NCBI RefSeq assembly: GCF_026262575.1
Contig: NZ_JAPKFL010000014.1
Coordinates: 62,001-126,000, forward strand
Direction of reading: 5' to 3'
Origin: Streptomyces marinisediminis
GTDB taxonomy: Bacteria > Actinomycetota > Actinomycetes > Streptomycetales > Streptomycetaceae
Length of the DNA stretch: 64,000 nucleotides
The notes below the pieces were generated by a model that saw nothing but the letters and a program-made list of their open reading frames with translations, did no database searches and had not been told where the DNA came from. Both the position numbers and the translations under genes were made by a program. Positions 35,656 to 44,893 of this stretch are shown here, in pieces. The first letter of the stretch is position 1, and the number at the start of each line of letters is the position of its first letter.

Positions 35656-37092
35656 GTGAAGAGCGCCGTGGAGAACCTGAACCCGACCCGGGTTCGGCTC
35701 ACTGTCGAGGTGCCCTTCGAGGAGCTCAAGCCCAGCCTCGACGCGGCGTACAAGAAGATCAACCAGCAGGTGCAGGTGCCCGGCTTCCGCAAGGGCAAGG
35801 TTCCGGCCCGCGTCATCGACCAGCGTTTCGGCCGTGGCGCCGTGCTGGAGGAGGCCGTCAACGACGCCCTGCCGAAGCTGTACCAGAGCGCCGTCGAGGA
35901 GGGTGACCTCAACCCGCTCGGCCAGCCCGAGGTGGACATCACCGAGCTGAAGGACAACGAGCTGCTGGCGTTCACCGCCGAGGTCGACGTCCGCCCGGAG
36001 ATCGAGATCCCCGACTACTCCGGCATCGAGGTCACCGTCGACGCCGTCGAGGTCACCGACGAGGACGTGGACCAGGCCGTGGAGCAGCTCCGCGAGCGCT
36101 TCGCGTCCACCACCCCGGTCGAGCGGGCCGCCGCCGAGGGCGACGTCGTCAAGATCGACCTGGAGGCCCGGGTCGACGGCGAGGTCCTGCCCGACGGCGT
36201 GGCCGAGGGCGTGGACTACACGATCGGTTCCGGCGAGCTGCTGGAGGGCATCGACGAGGCGGTCACCGGCCTGGAGGCCGGCGGCACCGCCACCTTCACC
36301 TCCACCCTCAAGGGCGGCTCCGCGGCCGGCCAGGAGGCCGAGGTCAAGGTGACCGTGCAGACCGTCTCGGCCCGTGAACTGCCCGAGCTGGACGACGACT
36401 TCGCCCAGCTCGCCAGCCAGTTCGACACCATCGGCGAGGTGCGCGAGGACAGCCGCAAGCGGCTGGCCCAGGGCAAGAAGTACGAACAGGCCACCGAGGC
36501 CCAGCAGAAGGTGCTGGACGAGCTGATCGGTCTGGTCGAGGTCCCGATCCCCGAGAAGCTGCTCGAGGACGAGATCAACACCCGCAAGCACAACCTGGTC
36601 AACCACCAGCTCGGCCAGATGGGCATGGACCTCGCGACGTACCTGCAGATGCAGGACAAGACCGAGGAGTCCTTCGACGCCGAGCTCCGCGAGCAGGCGG
36701 AGAAGGGCATCCGCACCCAGTTCGTGCTCGACGAGCTGGTGGCCAAGGAGAAGCTCAACGTCAGCCAGGAGGAGCTCACCGAGCACCTCATGCGGCGTGC
36801 GCAGTCCTCCGGTATGAGCCCCGACCAGTTCGCGCAGGCCGTCGTCGAGGGCGGCCAGGTGCCGATGCTGGTGGGCGAGGTCGCCCGCGGCAAGGCGCTG
36901 GCGCTGGTCGTGGAGTCCGTCACCGTCAAGGACAGCAACGGCGAGACCGTGGAGCTGGACGAGGAGGACGAGACGGCCGAGACCGTCGAGGCCGCCGCGG
37001 AGACCGAGGACCAGGCCGGGACCGACGCCGCCGAGGGTGCGGCCGAGAGTGCTTCCGCCGAGGGCGGGAGCGAGAACAAGAACGAGGCCTGA
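35656..37092 (+). CDS. tig: Trigger factor, ribosome-bound chaperone and peptidyl-prolyl isomerase
   Basis: Trigger factor binds nascent chains at the exit tunnel. The 478-residue product has the ribosome-binding domain with the signature [18 protein letters not shown] near residue 43, a FKBP-like PPIase domain (about 150-240, [17 protein letters not shown]), and the helical C-terminal chaperone domain. It ends in an acidic Glu/Ala tail of about 50 residues, longer than in E. coli. GTG 35656 is preceded by AAGGAGACC. It precedes clpP1-clpP2-clpX on the same strand, a conserved order that links folding and proteolysis. Confidence 0.97.
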   Translation: MKSAVENLNPTRVRLTVEVPFEELKPSLDAAYKKINQQVQVPGFRKGKVPARVIDQRFGRGAVLEEAVNDALPKLYQSAVEEGDLNPLGQPEVDITELKDNELLAFTAEVDVRPEIEIPDYSGIEVTVDAVEVTDEDVDQAVEQLRERFASTTPVERAAAEGDVVKIDLEARVDGEVLPDGVAEGVDYTIGSGELLEGIDEAVTGLEAGGTATFTSTLKGGSAAGQEAEVKVTVQTVSARELPELDDDFAQLASQFDTIGEVREDSRKRLAQGKKYEQATEAQQKVLDELIGLVEVPIPEKLLEDEINTRKHNLVNHQLGQMGMDLATYLQMQDKTEESFDAELREQAEKGIRTQFVLDELVAKEKLNVSQEELTEHLMRRAQSSGMSPDQFAQAVVEGGQVPMLVGEVARGKALALVVESVTVKDSNGETVELDEEDETAETVEAAAETEDQAGTDAAEGAAESASAEGGSENKNEA

Positions 37093-37116
37093 GCCCCACC
37101 GCGGGCCGGGTATCGG

Positions 37117-37149
37117 ACGGGTCCGCACGCGATCAGCGTGCGGGCCCGT
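37117..37149 (+). terminator. tig terminator
   Basis: ACGGGTCCGCACGC (37117-37130) and GCGTGCGGGCCCGT (37136-37149) form a 14-bp stem with one G-U pair and a five-base loop, 25 bases after the tig stop. It separates tig from clpP1. Confidence 0.8.
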
Positions 37150-37341
37150 TCGCGTACGGCGCAACGATCGCCCCACACCCCGCGCGACCTGCCTAAACGC
37201 TCCCTGCGCTCACAGCGAACAGGTCTGGGACCGGGATGGCGGGGCAGGGCCCGCGCGTTAGGGTCCATGTACGAACGCTAGCGACGGCCATGCAGAGCCC
37301 ACACCGCGGCTCAGCCGTCAGGACACGAGCAGGGTGGACAC

Positions 37342-37962
37342 GTGACGCTTCCGATGCCTTCCGCCGCCGGCGAGCCCAACAACTTCGGTGGCGGCCTCGG
37401 CGACCAGGTCTACAACCGGCTGCTCAACGAGCGGATCATCTTCCTCGGCCAGCCGGTGGACGACGACATCGCCAACAAGATCACCGCACAGTTGCTGCTG
37501 CTCGCCGCGGACCCGGACAAGGACATCTACCTCTACATCAACAGCCCCGGCGGTTCGATCACGGCGGGCATGGCGATCTACGACACCATGCAGTACATCA
37601 AGAACGACGTGGTGACGATCGCGATGGGCCTGGCCGCCTCCATGGGGCAGTTCCTGCTGAGCGCCGGCACCCCGGGCAAGCGCTTCGCGCTCCCGAACGC
37701 CGAGATCCTGATCCACCAGCCCTCGGCCGGACTCGCCGGCTCGGCCTCGGACATCAAGATCCACGCCGAGCAGCTCCTGCGCACCAAGAAGAAGATGGCC
37801 CAGCTCTCGGCCCAGCACACCGGGCAGACGGTCGAGCAGTGGAACCGGGACGCCGACCGGGACCGCTGGTTCAGCGCCGAGGAGGCCCGGGACTACGGCC
37901 TGCTGGACGGCGTCATCGGCTCGGCGGCCGACATCCCCGGTGGCGGCGGCACGGGCGCCTGA
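37342..37962 (+). CDS. clpP1: ATP-dependent Clp protease proteolytic subunit 1
   Basis: A 206-residue serine peptidase that forms the ClpP barrel with ClpP2. The catalytic triad is visible: Ser100 ([11 protein letters not shown]), His125 ([10 protein letters not shown]) and Asp174 ([14 protein letters not shown]). [20 protein letters not shown] is the family head region. GTG 37342 is the first start; ATG 37354 is the alternative and both leave a short propeptide. It begins the clpP1-clpP2 unit; the 192-bp region before it should hold the promoter, in Streptomyces normally activated by ClgR, but I found no convincing ClgR box. Confidence 0.95.
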   Translation: MTLPMPSAAGEPNNFGGGLGDQVYNRLLNERIIFLGQPVDDDIANKITAQLLLLAADPDKDIYLYINSPGGSITAGMAIYDTMQYIKNDVVTIAMGLAASMGQFLLSAGTPGKRFALPNAEILIHQPSAGLAGSASDIKIHAEQLLRTKKKMAQLSAQHTGQTVEQWNRDADRDRWFSAEEARDYGLLDGVIGSAADIPGGGGTGA

Positions 37963-38032
37963 GCCCCGCACAGCGCCCCCACGCAGCCCCGCAGCCAGCT
38001 CTCACAGGACACCAGGAACGGTGGTCACCCCA

Positions 38033-38707
38033 ATGAACAACTACCCCGGAAACGGCCTGTACGAGCGCTCCGACGCGCGCTTCACCGGGCCGGCCCCCGA
38101 GGCCCGCTACGTCGTGCCGCGCTTCGTGGAGCGCACCTCGCAGGGCGTGCGTGAGTACGACCCGTACGCGAAGCTCTTCGAGGAGCGGGTGATCTTCCTC
38201 GGCGTGCAGATCGACGACGCCTCGGCCAACGACGTCATGGCGCAGCTCCTGTGCCTGGAGTCGATCGACCCGGACCGCGACATCTCGATCTACATCAACT
38301 CCCCCGGCGGGTCCTTCACCGCCCTGACGGCCATCTACGACACGATGCAGTTCGTCAAGCCGGACGTGCAGACGGTGTGCATGGGCCAGGCGGCGTCCGC
38401 GGCGGCCGTGCTGCTGGCGGCCGGCACGCCCGGCAAGCGGATGGCGCTGCCCAACGCGCGCATCCTGATCCACCAGCCCTACAGCGAGACCGGGCGCGGC
38501 CAGGTCTCGGACCTGGAGATCGCCGCGAACGAGATCCAGCGGATGCGCACGCAGCTCGAGGAGATGCTCTCCACGCACTCCACGAAGCCGATCGACCAGA
38601 TCCGCGACGACATCGAGCGGGACAAGATCCTCACCGCGGAGGAGGCGCTGGCGTACGGTCTGGTCGACCAGATCGTGTCCACGCGCAAGGGCTCCGTCGC
38701 GGTCTGA
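38033..38707 (+). CDS. clpP2: ATP-dependent Clp protease proteolytic subunit 2
   Basis: The partner peptidase, 224 residues from ATG 38033. Triad residues are Ser122 ([11 protein letters not shown]), His147 ([10 protein letters not shown]) and Asp197 ([12 protein letters not shown]). The N-terminal about 40 residues ([20 protein letters not shown]) form the propeptide usual for the actinobacterial ClpP2. GTG 38021 is an alternative start with a better-placed AGGAA; I keep ATG 38033 because it gives the family N-terminus. It lies 70 bases after clpP1, in the same transcript. Confidence 0.95.
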   Translation: MNNYPGNGLYERSDARFTGPAPEARYVVPRFVERTSQGVREYDPYAKLFEERVIFLGVQIDDASANDVMAQLLCLESIDPDRDISIYINSPGGSFTALTAIYDTMQFVKPDVQTVCMGQAASAAAVLLAAGTPGKRMALPNARILIHQPYSETGRGQVSDLEIAANEIQRMRTQLEEMLSTHSTKPIDQIRDDIERDKILTAEEALAYGLVDQIVSTRKGSVAV

Positions 38708-38721
38708 CCAACGGGCTCCGC

Positions 38722-38754
38722 GCCCCCCTCGCGTCGATTCCGGCCGAGGGGGGC
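38722..38754 (+). terminator. Hairpin between clpP2 and clpX
   Basis: GCCCCCCTCG (38722-38731) pairs exactly with CGAGGGGGGC (38745-38754) over a 13-base loop, 14 bases after the clpP2 stop. It probably ends or attenuates the clpP1P2 message, so clpX may have its own promoter in the next 90 bases. Confidence 0.55.
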
Positions 38755-38844
38755 CCACGCGAAGGTCTAGGCAAGGTACCTTCGGAGAGCAAGGACCAGG
38801 CACCGTCGGGGCCCCGGCGGTGACAGGCGAAGGGGAAGCACCTC

Positions 38845-40128
38845 GTGGCACGCATCGGTGATGGCGGCGACCTGCTCAAGTGCTCGTTCTGCGGCAAGAG
38901 CCAGAAGCAGGTGAAGAAGCTCATCGCGGGCCCGGGGGTCTACATCTGCGACGAGTGCATCGACCTCTGCAACGAGATCATCGAGGAGGAGCTCGCCGAG
39001 TCCTCCGAGGTGCGTTGGGACGAACTGCCCAAGCCGCGCGAGATCTACGAGTTCCTCGAGGGCTACGTGGTCGGCCAGGAGGCCGCCAAGAAGGCGCTCT
39101 CGGTCGCCGTCTACAACCACTACAAGCGGGTGCAGGCCGGGGAGAACGGCGGCCAGGGCAAGGACGACGGCATCGAGCTGGCCAAGTCCAACATCCTGCT
39201 CCTCGGCCCGACCGGCTCCGGCAAGACGCTGCTGGCGCAGACCCTCGCCCGCATGCTCAACGTCCCCTTCGCCCTGGCCGACGCCACCGCGCTCACGGAG
39301 GCCGGGTACGTCGGCGAGGACGTGGAGAACATCCTGCTGAAGCTGATCCAGGCGGCCGACTACGACGTGCGCAAGGCCGAGACGGGCATCATCTACATCG
39401 ACGAGATCGACAAGGTGGCGCGCAAGAGCGAGAACCCGTCGATCACGCGCGACGTCTCCGGCGAGGGCGTGCAGCAGGCGCTGCTGAAGATCCTGGAGGG
39501 CACCACGGCCTCCGTGCCGCCACAGGGCGGCCGCAAGCACCCGCACCAGGAGTTCATCCAGATCGACACGACGAACGTGCTGTTCATCGTGGGCGGCGCG
39601 TTCGCCGGCCTGGAGAAGATCATCGAGTCCCGGGCGGGCGCGAAGGGCATCGGCTTCGGCGCGACGATCCGCTCCAAGCGCGAGCTGGACGCCGCCAACC
39701 ACTTCGAGGAGGTCATGCCGGAGGACCTGGTGAAGTTCGGGATGATCCCGGAGTTCATCGGCCGTCTGCCGGTGATCACCTCGGTGCACAACCTCGACCG
39801 CGAGGCGCTGCTGAAGATCCTCGTGGAGCCGCGCAACGCGCTGATCAAGCAGTACCAGCGGCTGTTCGAACTGGACGGCGTGGAGCTGGACTTCGACCGC
39901 CCGGCGCTGGAGGCCATCGCCGACCAGGCCATCCTGCGCGGCACCGGCGCGCGCGGCCTGCGCGCGATCATGGAGGAGGTGCTGATGTCGGTGATGTACG
40001 AGGTCCCCTCCCGCAAGGACGTGGCCCGCGTCGTCATCACCGCCGACGTCGTGCACTCCAACGTCAACCCCACGCTGGTGCCGCGCTCGCGCGGCAACGA
40101 GGCCGGGCCGACGGAGAAGTCGGCGTAG
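38845..40128 (+). CDS. clpX: ATP-dependent Clp protease ATP-binding subunit ClpX
   Basis: ClpX unfolds tagged proteins and feeds them to ClpP1P2. The 427-residue product has the N-terminal zinc domain (Cys pairs in [10 protein letters not shown] and CDECIDLC), Walker [13 protein letters not shown], Walker [16 protein letters not shown], and the pore and sensor segments [18 protein letters not shown] and [16 protein letters not shown] 38845 has GAAGGGGAAG upstream. The acidic ...EAGPTEKSA end is standard. Confidence 0.98.
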   Translation: MARIGDGGDLLKCSFCGKSQKQVKKLIAGPGVYICDECIDLCNEIIEEELAESSEVRWDELPKPREIYEFLEGYVVGQEAAKKALSVAVYNHYKRVQAGENGGQGKDDGIELAKSNILLLGPTGSGKTLLAQTLARMLNVPFALADATALTEAGYVGEDVENILLKLIQAADYDVRKAETGIIYIDEIDKVARKSENPSITRDVSGEGVQQALLKILEGTTASVPPQGGRKHPHQEFIQIDTTNVLFIVGGAFAGLEKIIESRAGAKGIGFGATIRSKRELDAANHFEEVMPEDLVKFGMIPEFIGRLPVITSVHNLDREALLKILVEPRNALIKQYQRLFELDGVELDFDRPALEAIADQAILRGTGARGLRAIMEEVLMSVMYEVPSRKDVARVVITADVVHSNVNPTLVPRSRGNEAGPTEKSA

Positions 40129-40150
40129 GGCGCGCCCCGCGCCCGGCGCG

Positions 40151-40193
40151 ACGCCGGTGGGCCCGACGCGCGACGCGTCGGGCCCACCGGCGT
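40151..40193. terminator. Perfect 20-bp stem between clpX and the next gene
   Basis: Exact complementary arms of 20 bases (40151-40170 and 40174-40193) with a three-base CGA loop lie between the convergent stops of clpX and the membrane-protein gene at 40211. It is a bidirectional terminator. Confidence 0.9.
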
Positions 40194-40210
40194 TCTGGTG
40201 GCGCCGCCCC

Positions 40211-41140
40211 TCACTCGGCGGGGACGCGGGCCTGCTCCCGGAAGTCGGCGGTGAGCTGGGCGCCGTCCTCCACGGTGGTCGACTCGCCGCTCATCGCCAG
40301 CGGCAGGAGCATCCCCATGGTGCTGTGATCGGCCCAGAAGCAGATGGGGGTCTCCATCTCCGGCTGCCCGGCGCCGCCGGTGAACTTCACGGCCTGGCAC
40401 TGCATGACCGCGCCCTCGAAGCCCTCCGGGGAGACCGACTGCGGCTGGCCGACCAGTTCGCTGTCGTCGCTGTCCGCGTTCTTGTCGTGGTCGGCGCGCA
40501 TCTGCGCGAAGAAGGCGTCGACGGCGCCCTCCGGGTCGTCCAGGTTCCCGTAGGCCCCGCCGAACCAGGCGACCTTCAGGCTCTCGAACGCGCCCGGGTC
40601 GGCCATGGCGTCGGGGTCGTCGGCGTCCAGGGTGCTGTAGGAGGCGTCGAGCCGCTCGGCGTTCTCCATGCCGACGGCCTTCAGGGAGGCGTCGAAGTCC
40701 TCCTGCTCGGTGGGGCTGTCCGTGTTGCCCTCCTGGAGCATGAACTCGCCGACCTCCTGCGGGGCGACCAGCTTGTGCGGGCCGTCGTCGGCGATGTCGG
40801 AGCCGGACCCGCCCGAGAGCAGGACGACGCCGGCGATCACGGCGCCGACCACGGCGACGGCGCCGACCGACAGGCCGATGACCTTCCCCTTGCCGCCCTT
40901 GCCGCCCTGGCCGGCCGGCGGCGGGGGCACGTAGCCGCCGGGCTGCTGCGGCGCGCCGTAGGGCGGCTGGCCGCCGGCCCCGCCCGGCTGGCCGGGGTAG
41001 CCGTACCCCGGCTGGCCCGGGGGCTGCTGCTGCGGGTGGCCGTAGCCGGGCTGCCCGGCGGGCGGCTGCGGCGCTCCGTAGGGCCCGGGCTGCGGGGGCT
41101 GCTGCCCGTAGGGGCCGGGCGGCGGCTGGTTCTGGCTCAT
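40211..41140 (-). CDS. Pro/Gly/Tyr-rich single-pass membrane protein of unknown function
   Basis: A 309-residue protein. The first about 80 residues are low-complexity, with [21 protein letters not shown] and [11 protein letters not shown] units, as in many actinobacterial membrane proteins with a disordered cytosolic arm. A basic GKGGKGK stop-transfer patch and one helix ([22 protein letters not shown], about 87-108) come next, followed by an exterior domain of about 200 residues with a Cys (MQCQAVKF) and a late Cys ([10 protein letters not shown]) that could form a disulfide. I recognise no catalytic motif. It starts at ATG 41140 and is transcribed away from valS. Confidence 0.8.
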   Translation of the reverse strand: MSQNQPPPGPYGQQPPQPGPYGAPQPPAGQPGYGHPQQQPPGQPGYGYPGQPGGAGGQPPYGAPQQPGGYVPPPPAGQGGKGGKGKVIGLSVGAVAVVGAVIAGVVLLSGGSGSDIADDGPHKLVAPQEVGEFMLQEGNTDSPTEQEDFDASLKAVGMENAERLDASYSTLDADDPDAMADPGAFESLKVAWFGGAYGNLDDPEGAVDAFFAQMRADHDKNADSDDSELVGQPQSVSPEGFEGAVMQCQAVKFTGGAGQPEMETPICFWADHSTMGMLLPLAMSGESTTVEDGAQLTADFREQARVPAE

Positions 41141-41264
41141 GGTCGTCCCTCCCTGAAGCATGCGCGGCGCATGCGCTGACGCGGTCCGTACATCCTGTCG
41201 GACGGTCACCGTGAGCGCCGCACCCGGCCCCCAAACCGGTTCGAGACCACGACGGGGGCCGCCG

Positions 41265-41270
41265 TACACT
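41265..41270 (+). promoter_or_regulatory. -10 box of a leaderless valS transcript
   Basis: TACACT (41265-41270) is followed by seven bases (GACCCGC) and GTG 41278. No ribosome site precedes the GTG. Box, spacer and start codon are almost the same as at folC. Confidence 0.6.
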
Positions 41271-41277
41271 GACCCGC

Positions 41278-43908
41278 GTGACCGACACTCAGCACGGCCC
41301 CCGGGGCCCGCACAGCGCACCTGCCGACCTGCCGACCCAGTACGCGCCGGCCGAGGTAGAGGGACCGCTGTACGAGCGCTGGGTGGAGCGCGGTTACTTC
41401 GAGGCGGACGCCGAGAGCGCCAAGCCGCCGTACGCGATCGTCATCCCGCCGCCGAACGTCACCGGGAGCCTGCACCTTGGCCACGCGTTCGAGCACACGC
41501 TGATCGACGCGCTCACCCGGCGCAAGCGCATGCAGGGCTACGAGGCCCTGTGGCAGCCGGGCATGGACCACGCGGGCATCGCCACGCAGAACGTGGTCGA
41601 GCGCGAGCTGGCCAAGGAGGGCACGTCGCGGCACGACCTGGGGCGCGAGGCGTTCACCGAGCGCGTGTGGCGGTGGAAGGCGGAGTCCGGCGGCCAGATC
41701 TCCGGGCAGATGCGCCGGCTGGGCGACGGCGTCGCCTGGTCGCGCGAGCGGTTCACCATGGACGAGGGCCTGTCCCGGGCCGTCCAGACCATCTTCAAGC
41801 GGCTCTACGACGACGGTCTGATCTACCGCGCCGAGCGCATCATCAACTGGTGCCCGCGCTGCCTGACGGCGCTCTCGGACATCGAGGTGGAGTACGCCGA
41901 GCAGGACGGCGAGCTGGTCTCGGTGCGCTACGGCGAGGGCGAGGACAGCCTCGTCGTCGCCACGACGCGCGCCGAGACGATGCTCGGCGACACGGCCGTC
42001 GCCGTCCACCCCGACGACGAGCGCTACCGGCACCTGGTGGGGCGGACGGTCAAGCTGCCGCTGACGGACCGCGCCATCCCCGTCGTCGCCGACGAGCACG
42101 TGGACCCGGAGTTCGGCACCGGCGCCGTGAAGGTGACGCCGGCGCACGACCCCAACGACTTCGAGATCGGCCGGCGGCACGGCCTGCCGGCGCTGGCGGT
42201 GATGGACGAGCACGCGGTCATCACCGCGCACGGCCCGTTCCAGGGGCTGGACCGGCTGGAGGCGCGCTCGGCCGTCGTGGGGGCGCTGCGCGCCGAGGGC
42301 CGGATCGTCGCGGAGAAGCGTCCGTACCCGCACTCGGTGGGCCACTGCTCGCGGTGCAAGACGACGATCGAGCCGCGGCTGTCCCTCCAGTGGTGGGTCA
42401 AGGTCGGCCCGCTGGCGCAAGCGGCCGGGGACGCCGTGCGCGACGGCGAGGTGACCATCCACCCCAAGGAGATGGAGACCCGGTACTTCGGCTGGGTCGA
42501 CAACCTGCACGACTGGTGCATCTCGCGGCAGTTGTGGTGGGGCCACCGCATCCCGGTGTGGTATGGGCCGGACGGCGAGACGGTGTGCGTCGGGCCCGAC
42601 GAGGAGCCGCCGTCCGGCGAGGGCTGGCACCAGGAGACCGACGTCCTGGACACCTGGTTCTCCTCGGGCCTGTGGCCGTTCTCCACGCTGGGGTGGCCGG
42701 AGCGCACCGAGAGCCTGGAGAAGTTCTACCCGAACGCCGTGCTGGTCACCGGGTACGACATCCTCTTCTTCTGGGTCGCCCGGATGATGATGTTCGGCCT
42801 GTACGCGATGGACGGCACGCCGCCGTTCCGCACCATCGCGCTGCACGGCATGGTGCGCGACCAGTTCGGCAAGAAGATGTCGAAGTCCTTCGGCAACGCC
42901 GTCAACCCGCTGGACTGGATGGACGCCTACGGGTCGGACGCGCTGCGCTTCACCCTCGCGCGCGGCGCCAACCCCGGGGTGGACGTGCCGATCGGCGAGG
43001 ACTGGGTGCAGGCCTCGCGCAACTTCTGCAACAAGGTCTGGAACGCGACCCGCTTCGCGCTGATGAACGGCGCGACCGTCCAGGGGCCGCTGCCGGACCC
43101 GGCGGAGATGTCGGCGGCCGACCGGTGGATCCTGTCCCGGTTGAACACCGTCGTCGCCCAGACCGACGCGCTCTACGACGACTACCAGTTCGCCAAGGTC
43201 TCCGACACCCTGTACCACTTCGCGTGGGACGAGGTGTTCGACTGGTACGTCGAGCTGTCCAAGACGACGTTCGCGGCCGGGGGCCGGGCGGCCGAGGTGT
43301 CGGGGCGCGTCCTGGGCGAAGTGCTCGACGTGGTGCTGCGCCTGCTGCACCCGGTCGTCCCCTTCGTCACCGACACGCTGTGGACGACGCTGACCGGCGG
43401 CGAGTCGCTGGTGATCGCCTCCTGGCCGGCCGACAGCGGCTTCCGGGACGCGGCCGCCGAGCGGGAGATCGGCACGCTCCAGGAGGCGGTCACCGAGGTG
43501 CGCCGGTTCCGTGCCGACCAGGGGCTGCAGCCGGGGCAGCGCGTCCCCGCGCACCTGGAGCTCGCCGGCACGCCGCTGGCGGCGCACGAGGAGGCCATCC
43601 GCGCCCTGCTGCGCCTGGAGCCCGCCGGGGCGGAGTTCTCGGCCACCGCCTCGCTGCCGGTGGCCGGGGCGAAGGTGGCGCTGGACCTCTCCGGCGCGAT
43701 CGACTTCGCGGCCGAGCACCGGCGGCTGACCAAGGACCTCCAGGCGGCCCGCAAGGAGCTGACCCAGACCACGGCGAAGCTGGGCAACGAGGCGTTTCTC
43801 GCCAAGGCACCCGACCACGTGGTGGAGAAGATCCGCGCCCGGCGGGCCACGGCCGAGGCGGACATCGCCCGCATCGAGGCCCAGTTGGAGAACCTGCCGC
43901 GGGGCTGA
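41278..43908 (+). CDS. valS: Valyl-tRNA synthetase
   Basis: Class I synthetase that charges tRNA-Val. The 876-residue product has the HIGH-type motif HLGH (66-69, [15 protein letters not shown]), the CP1 editing domain (about 190-350, with [15 protein letters not shown] and HPDD), a Cys pair ([10 protein letters not shown]), the KMSKS loop at about residue 533 ([13 protein letters not shown]), the anticodon-binding helical region and a C-terminal coiled-coil ([20 protein letters not shown]). Length is normal. GTG 41278 is probably leaderless. In the actinobacterial order I know, folC follows valS directly; here folC is 12 kb away on the other strand. Confidence 0.98.
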   Translation: MTDTQHGPRGPHSAPADLPTQYAPAEVEGPLYERWVERGYFEADAESAKPPYAIVIPPPNVTGSLHLGHAFEHTLIDALTRRKRMQGYEALWQPGMDHAGIATQNVVERELAKEGTSRHDLGREAFTERVWRWKAESGGQISGQMRRLGDGVAWSRERFTMDEGLSRAVQTIFKRLYDDGLIYRAERIINWCPRCLTALSDIEVEYAEQDGELVSVRYGEGEDSLVVATTRAETMLGDTAVAVHPDDERYRHLVGRTVKLPLTDRAIPVVADEHVDPEFGTGAVKVTPAHDPNDFEIGRRHGLPALAVMDEHAVITAHGPFQGLDRLEARSAVVGALRAEGRIVAEKRPYPHSVGHCSRCKTTIEPRLSLQWWVKVGPLAQAAGDAVRDGEVTIHPKEMETRYFGWVDNLHDWCISRQLWWGHRIPVWYGPDGETVCVGPDEEPPSGEGWHQETDVLDTWFSSGLWPFSTLGWPERTESLEKFYPNAVLVTGYDILFFWVARMMMFGLYAMDGTPPFRTIALHGMVRDQFGKKMSKSFGNAVNPLDWMDAYGSDALRFTLARGANPGVDVPIGEDWVQASRNFCNKVWNATRFALMNGATVQGPLPDPAEMSAADRWILSRLNTVVAQTDALYDDYQFAKVSDTLYHFAWDEVFDWYVELSKTTFAAGGRAAEVSGRVLGEVLDVVLRLLHPVVPFVTDTLWTTLTGGESLVIASWPADSGFRDAAAEREIGTLQEAVTEVRRFRADQGLQPGQRVPAHLELAGTPLAAHEEAIRALLRLEPAGAEFSATASLPVAGAKVALDLSGAIDFAAEHRRLTKDLQAARKELTQTTAKLGNEAFLAKAPDHVVEKIRARRATAEADIARIEAQLENLPRG

Positions 43909-43910
43909 CC

Positions 43911-43961
43911 CGCACGCGAAGGGGCCCGTGCCGGTCGTCGGCACGGGCCCCTTCGCGTGCG
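43911..43961. terminator. Perfect 23-bp stem between valS and bioY
   Basis: Arms 43911-43933 and 43939-43961 are exact complements with a GTCGT loop. The stem starts 2 bases after the valS stop and serves both valS and the convergent bioY. It marks the right end of the inverted block. Confidence 0.9.
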
Positions 43962-44000
43962 CGCGGGTGCGCGCGCGTGCGCGCGTGCGCGCGGGTGCCG
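43955..44000. repeat. Alternating purine-pyrimidine (GC/GT) tract
   Basis: A run of GCGCGC and GTGCGC dinucleotides over about 45 bases, partly inside the valS terminator arm and ending at the bioY stop region. Such tracts can adopt Z-DNA and are prone to slippage. It coincides with the proposed right inversion breakpoint. Confidence 0.55.
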
Positions 44001-44007
44001 TGCGGCG

Positions 44008-44607
44008 TCAGCCGCGGCGGCCCACCAGGCGCCAGGCGGTGGGCAGCGCGGCCATGGCCAGCGCGACCTTGAGCGCGTCGCCCAGCAGGAAGGGCACCAG
44101 GCCGTCGAACACCGCGGTGGTGAGGCTCGTGCCGGTGGCCAGGGCCAGGTAGGGCACGCCGACGGCGTAGATGATCGCGGTGCCCACGGCCATGGTGCCG
44201 ACGGTCCGCAGGACGCCGCGGTCGCCGCCGCGGCGGGCGAGGGCGCCGACCACCACGGCGGCCAGCAGCATCCCCAGGACGTAGCCGAAGGACGGCAGGC
44301 CCGCCCCGTGCTCCCCCTGGGCGAACCAGGGCACACCGGCGACGCCGGCCACGGTGTACAGGCCGAGGGAGAGCAGCGCGCGCCGGGCGCCCAGGCCCGC
44401 GCCGACGAGCAGGGCGGCGAAGGTCTGCCCGGTGACGGGCACCGGCGAGCCGGGCACCGGCACGGCGAGCTGGGCGGCGATCCCGGTCAGCGCGGCGCCC
44501 CCGAGCACCAGGGCCGCGTCGCGGACCCGGGCACGGGCGGCGGTGGCGGCGGGCAGCGCGTCGGCGAGGACGGCGCCCGGGCGGAGGCTGGCTGCGGCGG
44601 TGCTCAT
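44008..44607 (-). CDS. bioY: Biotin transporter BioY (ECF S-component)
   Basis: BioY binds biotin in the membrane and works alone or with an ECF energising module. The 199-residue product has six hydrophobic helices and the family segments VTGQTFAALLVGAGLGARRA and GLYTVAGVAGVPWFAQGEHG. ATG 44607 is preceded by GGAG at seven bases. No ECF A/A'/T genes are adjacent, so it would use shared ones or act alone. The frame is open much further upstream, but that part is a shadow of the permease gene. Confidence 0.93.
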   Translation of the reverse strand: MSTAAASLRPGAVLADALPAATAARARVRDAALVLGGAALTGIAAQLAVPVPGSPVPVTGQTFAALLVGAGLGARRALLSLGLYTVAGVAGVPWFAQGEHGAGLPSFGYVLGMLLAAVVVGALARRGGDRGVLRTVGTMAVGTAIIYAVGVPYLALATGTSLTTAVFDGLVPFLLGDALKVALAMAALPTAWRLVGRRG

Positions 44608-44893
44608 CGATAACTCCGGTCGGGTGACGGCGGGGGACAACGCGTTGACGCTATCCGACGGCGGGCGGGTGTATGCCGTGACGTTGGCGACAACGGTCCG
44701 CCGGGTGAGTCGTCCGGTTCGGCCAGGGGTCGGCCAGGAGTCGGCGGTGTCGACCGGTGTCCGCATAGTGCGACAGTGATCTGCGCCATTGAAGCACGGT
44801 GAGTCGTGCCTCACACTGGCCGTCAGCCGGCCGGAACGGGATCGTCGTCCACCGTTCACCGTGCTTCCCCCCTCCTTCTTCCCTGGGACTGCC

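Noticed and set aside
37204..37220. Possible ClgR box before clpP1 (CTGCGCT-CAC-AGCGAAC)
   Set aside because: Only one half-site fits the consensus and the spacing is three instead of five bases.
38773..38782. AAGGTACCTT palindrome upstream of clpX
   Set aside because: A 10-bp palindrome can occur by chance; it matches no operator I know.
41141..41277. T-box or other leader in front of valS
   Set aside because: The promoter seems to abut the start codon and there is no room or sequence for a T-box.
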